A model generated the notes under the pieces. It worked only from the letters and a program-made list of their open reading frames with translations, ran no database searches and was not told the origin of the DNA. Source: Desulfobacteraceae bacterium UBA5623 (GTDB lineage: Bacteria; Desulfobacterota; DSM-4660; Desulfatiglandales; Desulfatiglandaceae). Taken from it: DNA of 8,257 bases. Within the stretch, counting starts at the first letter, position 1; each line of letters opens with the position of its first letter. Location of the stretch: NCBI GenBank assembly GCA_002424495.1, contig DIKH01000031.1, positions 1 through 8,257 on the forward strand, read 5' to 3'. The position numbers were made by a program, and so were the translations under genes. Shown piece by piece: positions 6,294 through 8,257 of the stretch.

Positions 6294-7556
6294 CTAGTTT
6301 GATTCCATAAAATCCGGTATAACCTCTCCCCGGACAAGATCTTCATAGGTCTCTCTGGCCCTTATTGTGTAAAAGCGACCTTCCTTCACCATCACCTCGC
6401 ACGCCCTGGGCCTTGAGTTATATACCGAAGACATGCTGAATCCATATGCCCCTGCGCTCATAATCGCCATCAATTCACCTGATTCAAAGGATTCAACCTC
6501 CCTTGACCTTGCAAAGAAATCCCCTGATTCGCATATAGGTCCTACGATATCCACCTTCAGCCTTGCACGTCCCAGGCTTTTTACAGGCTGTATCTCGTGA
6601 TATGAGTCATAGAGGCTTGGCCTCATCAGGTCGTTCATGGCTGCATCTACAACAAAAAATGTCTTGTCCCCGGTAGTTTTTGTGTAGACTACCTTTGTAA
6701 CCAGTATGCCGGCATTTCCGACAATCACACGGCCGGGCTCCAGTATCAGGGTCAGATCAGACCCTCTAAGCTCTTCTTTGATAGCATGTGCATATTCCAC
6801 CGGGTGGGGAGGCTCCTCCTTGTCATATGTAATCCCCAGGCCACCTCCCAGGTCAAGGCAGGTGATATTGATGCCGGAATCTCGTAGCCCTGAAATCAGA
6901 GCCTTTACCTTTTTGAGCGCATCCACAAACGGACCCACCTGAGTCAACTGGGAGCCAATGTGACAATCCACTCCGGCAACCTCAAGGTTCTCAAGCCCTG
7001 CCGCCACCATATACTGCCTTGGCGCGTCATTTATGTCTATGCCGAACTTGTTTTCCTTAAGCCCCGTTGATATGTAAGGATGGGTCTTGGGGTCAACATC
7101 AGGATTAACGCGGATGGCGATTCTGGCCTTCATTCCCATCCTTCCTGCCACATGGTTTAGTCGTACAATCTCCTGGCCGGATTCGGCATTAAACATGAAA
7201 ATGCCTGCCTTGAGCGCATACTCAATATCCTCATCTCTTTTTCCCACACCGGAATAGACTATCTTTTTCGGGTCAATCCCCGCCTTAATGGCGCGGTATA
7301 ATTCTCCACCTGAAACAATGTCTACCCCTCCTCCTTCAAGACCAAACAGTCTTAAGACAGCAAGGTTGGAATTGGACTTCATGGAAAAACAGGTCAGGTG
7401 ATTAATATCTGAAAATGCGCCGTCAAAGGCCCTGAAATGCTGCTTCAGTGTGGCATGAGAATAAAGGTAAAAAGGTGTCCCCACCTGGTGCGCAATATCT
7501 GCCACCGGAACATCTTCGCAGAAAAGCTCGTTATTGATATATTTAAAATGGTGCAT
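6294..7556 (-). CDS. lysA: diaminopimelate decarboxylase
   Basis: LysA decarboxylates meso-diaminopimelate to L-lysine. This PLP enzyme (420 residues from the ATG) has the alanine-racemase-like barrel followed by the C-terminal beta domain. Counting from the GTG one codon earlier, the motifs are FSMKSNSN with PLP-lysine 61, HIGSQ (200-204), LDLGGGLG (235-242), EPGR (274-277), CESGDF with the active-site Cys343 donated to the partner subunit, and GAYGFSMSS (370-378). The PLP lysine motif deviates slightly from the common YAxKAN form. GTG at 7559 and ATG at 7556 are adjacent and neither has a good ribosome binding site; I use the ATG. It is the first gene of the block, followed after 10 nt by dapF. 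Confidence 0.95.
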   Translation of the reverse strand: MHHFKYINNELFCEDVPVADIAHQVGTPFYLYSHATLKQHFRAFDGAFSDINHLTCFSMKSNSNLAVLRLFGLEGGGVDIVSGGELYRAIKAGIDPKKIVYSGVGKRDEDIEYALKAGIFMFNAESGQEIVRLNHVAGRMGMKARIAIRVNPDVDPKTHPYISTGLKENKFGIDINDAPRQYMVAAGLENLEVAGVDCHIGSQLTQVGPFVDALKKVKALISGLRDSGINITCLDLGGGLGITYDKEEPPHPVEYAHAIKEELRGSDLTLILEPGRVIVGNAGILVTKVVYTKTTGDKTFFVVDAAMNDLMRPSLYDSYHEIQPVKSLGRARLKVDIVGPICESGDFFARSREVESFESGELMAIMSAGAYGFSMSSVYNSRPRACEVMVKEGRFYTIRARETYEDLVRGEVIPDFMESN

Positions 7557-7594
7557 CACGGAACCGATTGATTATTGACGAATGAAATAAGCTC

Positions 7595-7609
7595 CCTAAT
7601 ATTATTAGG
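7595..7609. repeat. 15-bp palindrome upstream of lysA
   Basis: CCTAAT-ATT-ATTAGG has two perfect 6-bp arms around a 3-nt centre, about 38 nt before the lysA start. It could be an operator half-site pair or a small mRNA hairpin, or chance in AT-rich DNA. No regulator is identified. Confidence 0.4.
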
Positions 7610-7719
7610 TGATGTCCCTGAGTCCTTCCGAAGCCCCCGCCTTTCTCAAGATAACGGCTCATCATGATAGCGCATCTATCCGTAATTGTTGTTTATTATG
7701 CGATATAGAACCCGTAATG

Positions 7720-7747
7720 AAAAAGAACCTGCCAATCTCCCAACAGG
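7720..7747 (-). terminator. weak terminator- or attenuator-like hairpin before lysA
   Basis: On the minus strand, CCTG pairs with CAGG (7747-7728, extendable by two G-U pairs) and is followed by TTCTTTTT (7727-7720). The stem is short. It lies just downstream of the candidate promoter at 7771-7799 and upstream of lysA, so it would either end an incoming transcript or act as an attenuator. Both readings are tentative. Confidence 0.3.
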
Positions 7748-7770
7748 CCTCTTATTCCTGTAAATTTCTA

Positions 7771-7799
7771 TTCATAACCCTTCTCGCTTACTCTGTCAA
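7771..7799 (-). promoter_or_regulatory. candidate promoter for the lysA-dapF-dapA-dapB block
   Basis: On the minus strand, TTGACA (7799-7794) is followed after 17 nt by TATGAA (7776-7771, 4 of 6). If used, it gives a leader of roughly 205 nt before lysA. A second, weaker combination, TTTTCA (7723-7718) with CATAAT (7700-7695), lies closer to the gene. Confidence 0.35.
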
Positions 7800-7890
7800 T
7801 CCATAGGCCTCAATGTTCCTCTCTGTGGCGTTGCCAAAATAATTTTTTTAAATTCTATAGAAGAAGGCTTAAAGGCCAGACGCAGGAATT

Positions 7891-7905
7891 GGGGTCACCC
7901 TTGAC
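7891..7905 (+). repeat. GGGGTCA...TTGAC motif, left member of an inverted pair
   Basis: GGGGTCACCCTTGAC here resembles, in inverted orientation, GGGGTTAATTTGAC read on the minus strand at 8252-8239. The pair brackets the small gene and its promoter over about 362 bp. From memory, similar GGGGTCA-TTGACA motifs accompany IS200/REP-associated transposase genes in delta-proteobacteria; no transposase is present in the window. Confidence 0.35.
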
Positions 7906-7951
7906 ATAGGACAGTGAATTCTGTGTTAATGGCTGACCTCTACTATTCCAC

Positions 7952-7980
7952 TTGACACATAAATGCAATCCTTCTATATT
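7952..7980 (+). promoter_or_regulatory. strong sigma70-type promoter of the small plus-strand gene
   Basis: TTGACA (7952-7957, exact consensus) and TATATT (7975-7980, 5 of 6) are separated by the optimal 17 nt. The predicted start is near 7987, giving a leader of about 67 nt before the ATG at 8054. This is among the best promoter matches in the window, and it points at a gene with its own ribosome binding site. Confidence 0.7.
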
Positions 7981-8053
7981 TTTATTCAAAAATCTTAACA
8001 TGTTAGCTGAAAGCATTTCTTTTTTAAACCGCGAAACTTTGAAGGATTTGGAT

Positions 8054-8236
8054 ATGAAATTATACAACATTACATTCACGTTAGTTTTTTTAACAATAAT
8101 CTGCAACATTGCTTCACTGAGCAGTGTGCCGGAAAAACTGACTCTAAAAAGCACATTACAGTTTGTGCAATGTAACGCTGATACGACCATTGGTGACGAT
8201 ACAACAATTGGTTCTGATTTATCGCTTGAAGAGTAA
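8054..8236 (+). CDS. small predicted exported protein, function unknown
   Basis: I do not recognise this gene. It encodes 60 residues: a short N-terminus with Lys2, a hydrophobic stretch (about residues 6-21, ITFTLVFLTIICNIAS) that looks like a signal peptide or membrane anchor, and a polar C-terminal half ending in acidic residues. Residues 43-54 are two copies of a six-residue unit, DTTIGD then DTTIGS, encoded by an imperfect 18-nt tandem (8180-8197 and 8198-8215). AAGGA lies 7 nt before the ATG, and a consensus-like promoter lies at 7952-7980, so expression is likely. The frame is open further upstream to 7952, but that ATG overlaps the promoter and has no ribosome binding site. The gene is divergent from the lysine block. 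A single Cys40 in the mature part is notable. It could also be the decayed start of a longer gene. Confidence 0.6.
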   Translation: MKLYNITFTLVFLTIICNIASLSSVPEKLTLKSTLQFVQCNADTTIGDDTTIGSDLSLEE

Positions 8237-8238
8237 GC

Positions 8239-8252
8239 GTCAAATTAACCCC
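8239..8252 (-). repeat. GGGGTTA...TTGAC motif, right member of an inverted pair
   Basis: The minus strand reads GGGGTTAATTTGAC, the partner of the motif at 7891-7905. It begins 2 nt after the stop of the small gene. The window ends five bases later, so any continuation of a flanking element is not visible. Confidence 0.3.
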
Positions 8253-8257
8253 ATCTT

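Larger units (their letters stand above)
7557..7951. other. intergenic region upstream of lysA, no supported gene
   Basis: About 395 bases separate lysA from the promoter of the small plus-strand gene. Short open frames on both strands here lack ribosome binding sites and recognisable protein sequence. The region contains a short perfect hairpin close to lysA, a terminator-like hairpin, one candidate minus-strand promoter and a GGGGTCA-type motif, listed separately. I see no lysine riboswitch core. It may be the leader of the lysine block plus remains of a lost gene. Confidence 0.6.

Noticed and set aside
5808..6302. 164-residue plus-strand frame
   Set aside because: It is the shadow of dapF, with low-complexity Ser/Thr/Pro composition typical of an antisense frame.
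6284..6346. Upstream start of dapF overlapping lysA
   Set aside because: The 21 extra residues precede the conserved epimerase N-terminus (EFWKMSGSGNDF) and would overlap lysA by 53 nt.
7560..7765. Lysine riboswitch (L box) upstream of lysA
   Set aside because: Looked for the conserved purine-rich junction segments and P1 pairing on the minus strand; none is recognisable, and L boxes are not expected as a rule in this group.
7609..7806. 65-residue plus-strand frame, and an internal start near 7717 giving 29 residues with a hydrophobic tail
   Set aside because: No ribosome binding site at either start and no recognisable composition or motif; best read as intergenic.
7855..8190. 111-residue open frame on the minus strand
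   Set aside because: It is antisense to the small plus-strand gene, lacks a ribosome binding site, and has no recognisable protein features; the opposite strand has the promoter and ribosome binding site.
1..8257. CRISPR array, prophage, transposase or defence genes
   Set aside because: No direct repeat-spacer pattern and no transposase, integrase, phage or defence protein could be recognised in any frame.

Overview
The window carries a nine-gene block on the minus strand that runs from about 7556 down to 326. It holds a lysine/meso-diaminopimelate gene set (lysA, dapF, dapA, dapB, dapL), then folK, a small membrane-anchored YHS/TRASH-type protein, a short transaldolase and a secreted lytic transglycosylase. 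The use of DapL (LL-diaminopimelate aminotransferase) in place of dapC/D/E, the lysA-dapF-dapA-dapB-dapL order, the moderate GC content and the DUF4124-SLT lytic enzyme suggest a delta-proteobacterium (Desulfobacterota, sulfate reducer or syntroph type). That assignment is inferred from gene content and has not been checked by a search.

Layout, left to right: the 5' part of a tRNA (probably Arg) at the left edge and a complete tRNA-Gly(GCC), both minus strand, with their own sigma70-like promoter at 131-158. Next is a 144-bp imperfect palindrome (183-326) lying against the stop codon of the last gene of the block. Then come slt, tal, the YHS protein, folK and dapL, packed with gaps of -4 to 18 nt. 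A second, related palindromic element (3521-3734) fills the dapB-dapL gap, and its outer arm contains the dapB stop codon. dapB, dapA, dapF and lysA follow with gaps of 10-30 nt. The remaining 700 bases (7560-8257) hold no large gene. They contain weak signals for a lysA leader and, near the right edge, a small plus-strand gene (8054-8236) that encodes a 60-residue probably exported protein behind a good promoter and ribosome binding site.

How the genes work together: DapA and DapB make tetrahydrodipicolinate, DapL aminates it directly to LL-diaminopimelate, DapF epimerises this to meso-diaminopimelate for peptidoglycan, and LysA decarboxylates that to lysine. The transglycosylase acts on the same wall polymer. 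FolK (folate) and the transaldolase (pentose phosphate) are housekeeping passengers.

The most unusual content is the pair of palindromic elements. Their inner sequences are conserved (44 of 54 positions on one side, 17 of 18 on the other), but their outer arms differ almost completely between copies while staying perfectly self-complementary within each copy (10 bp and 14 bp). The second feature worth following up is the small secreted-protein gene at 8054-8236.
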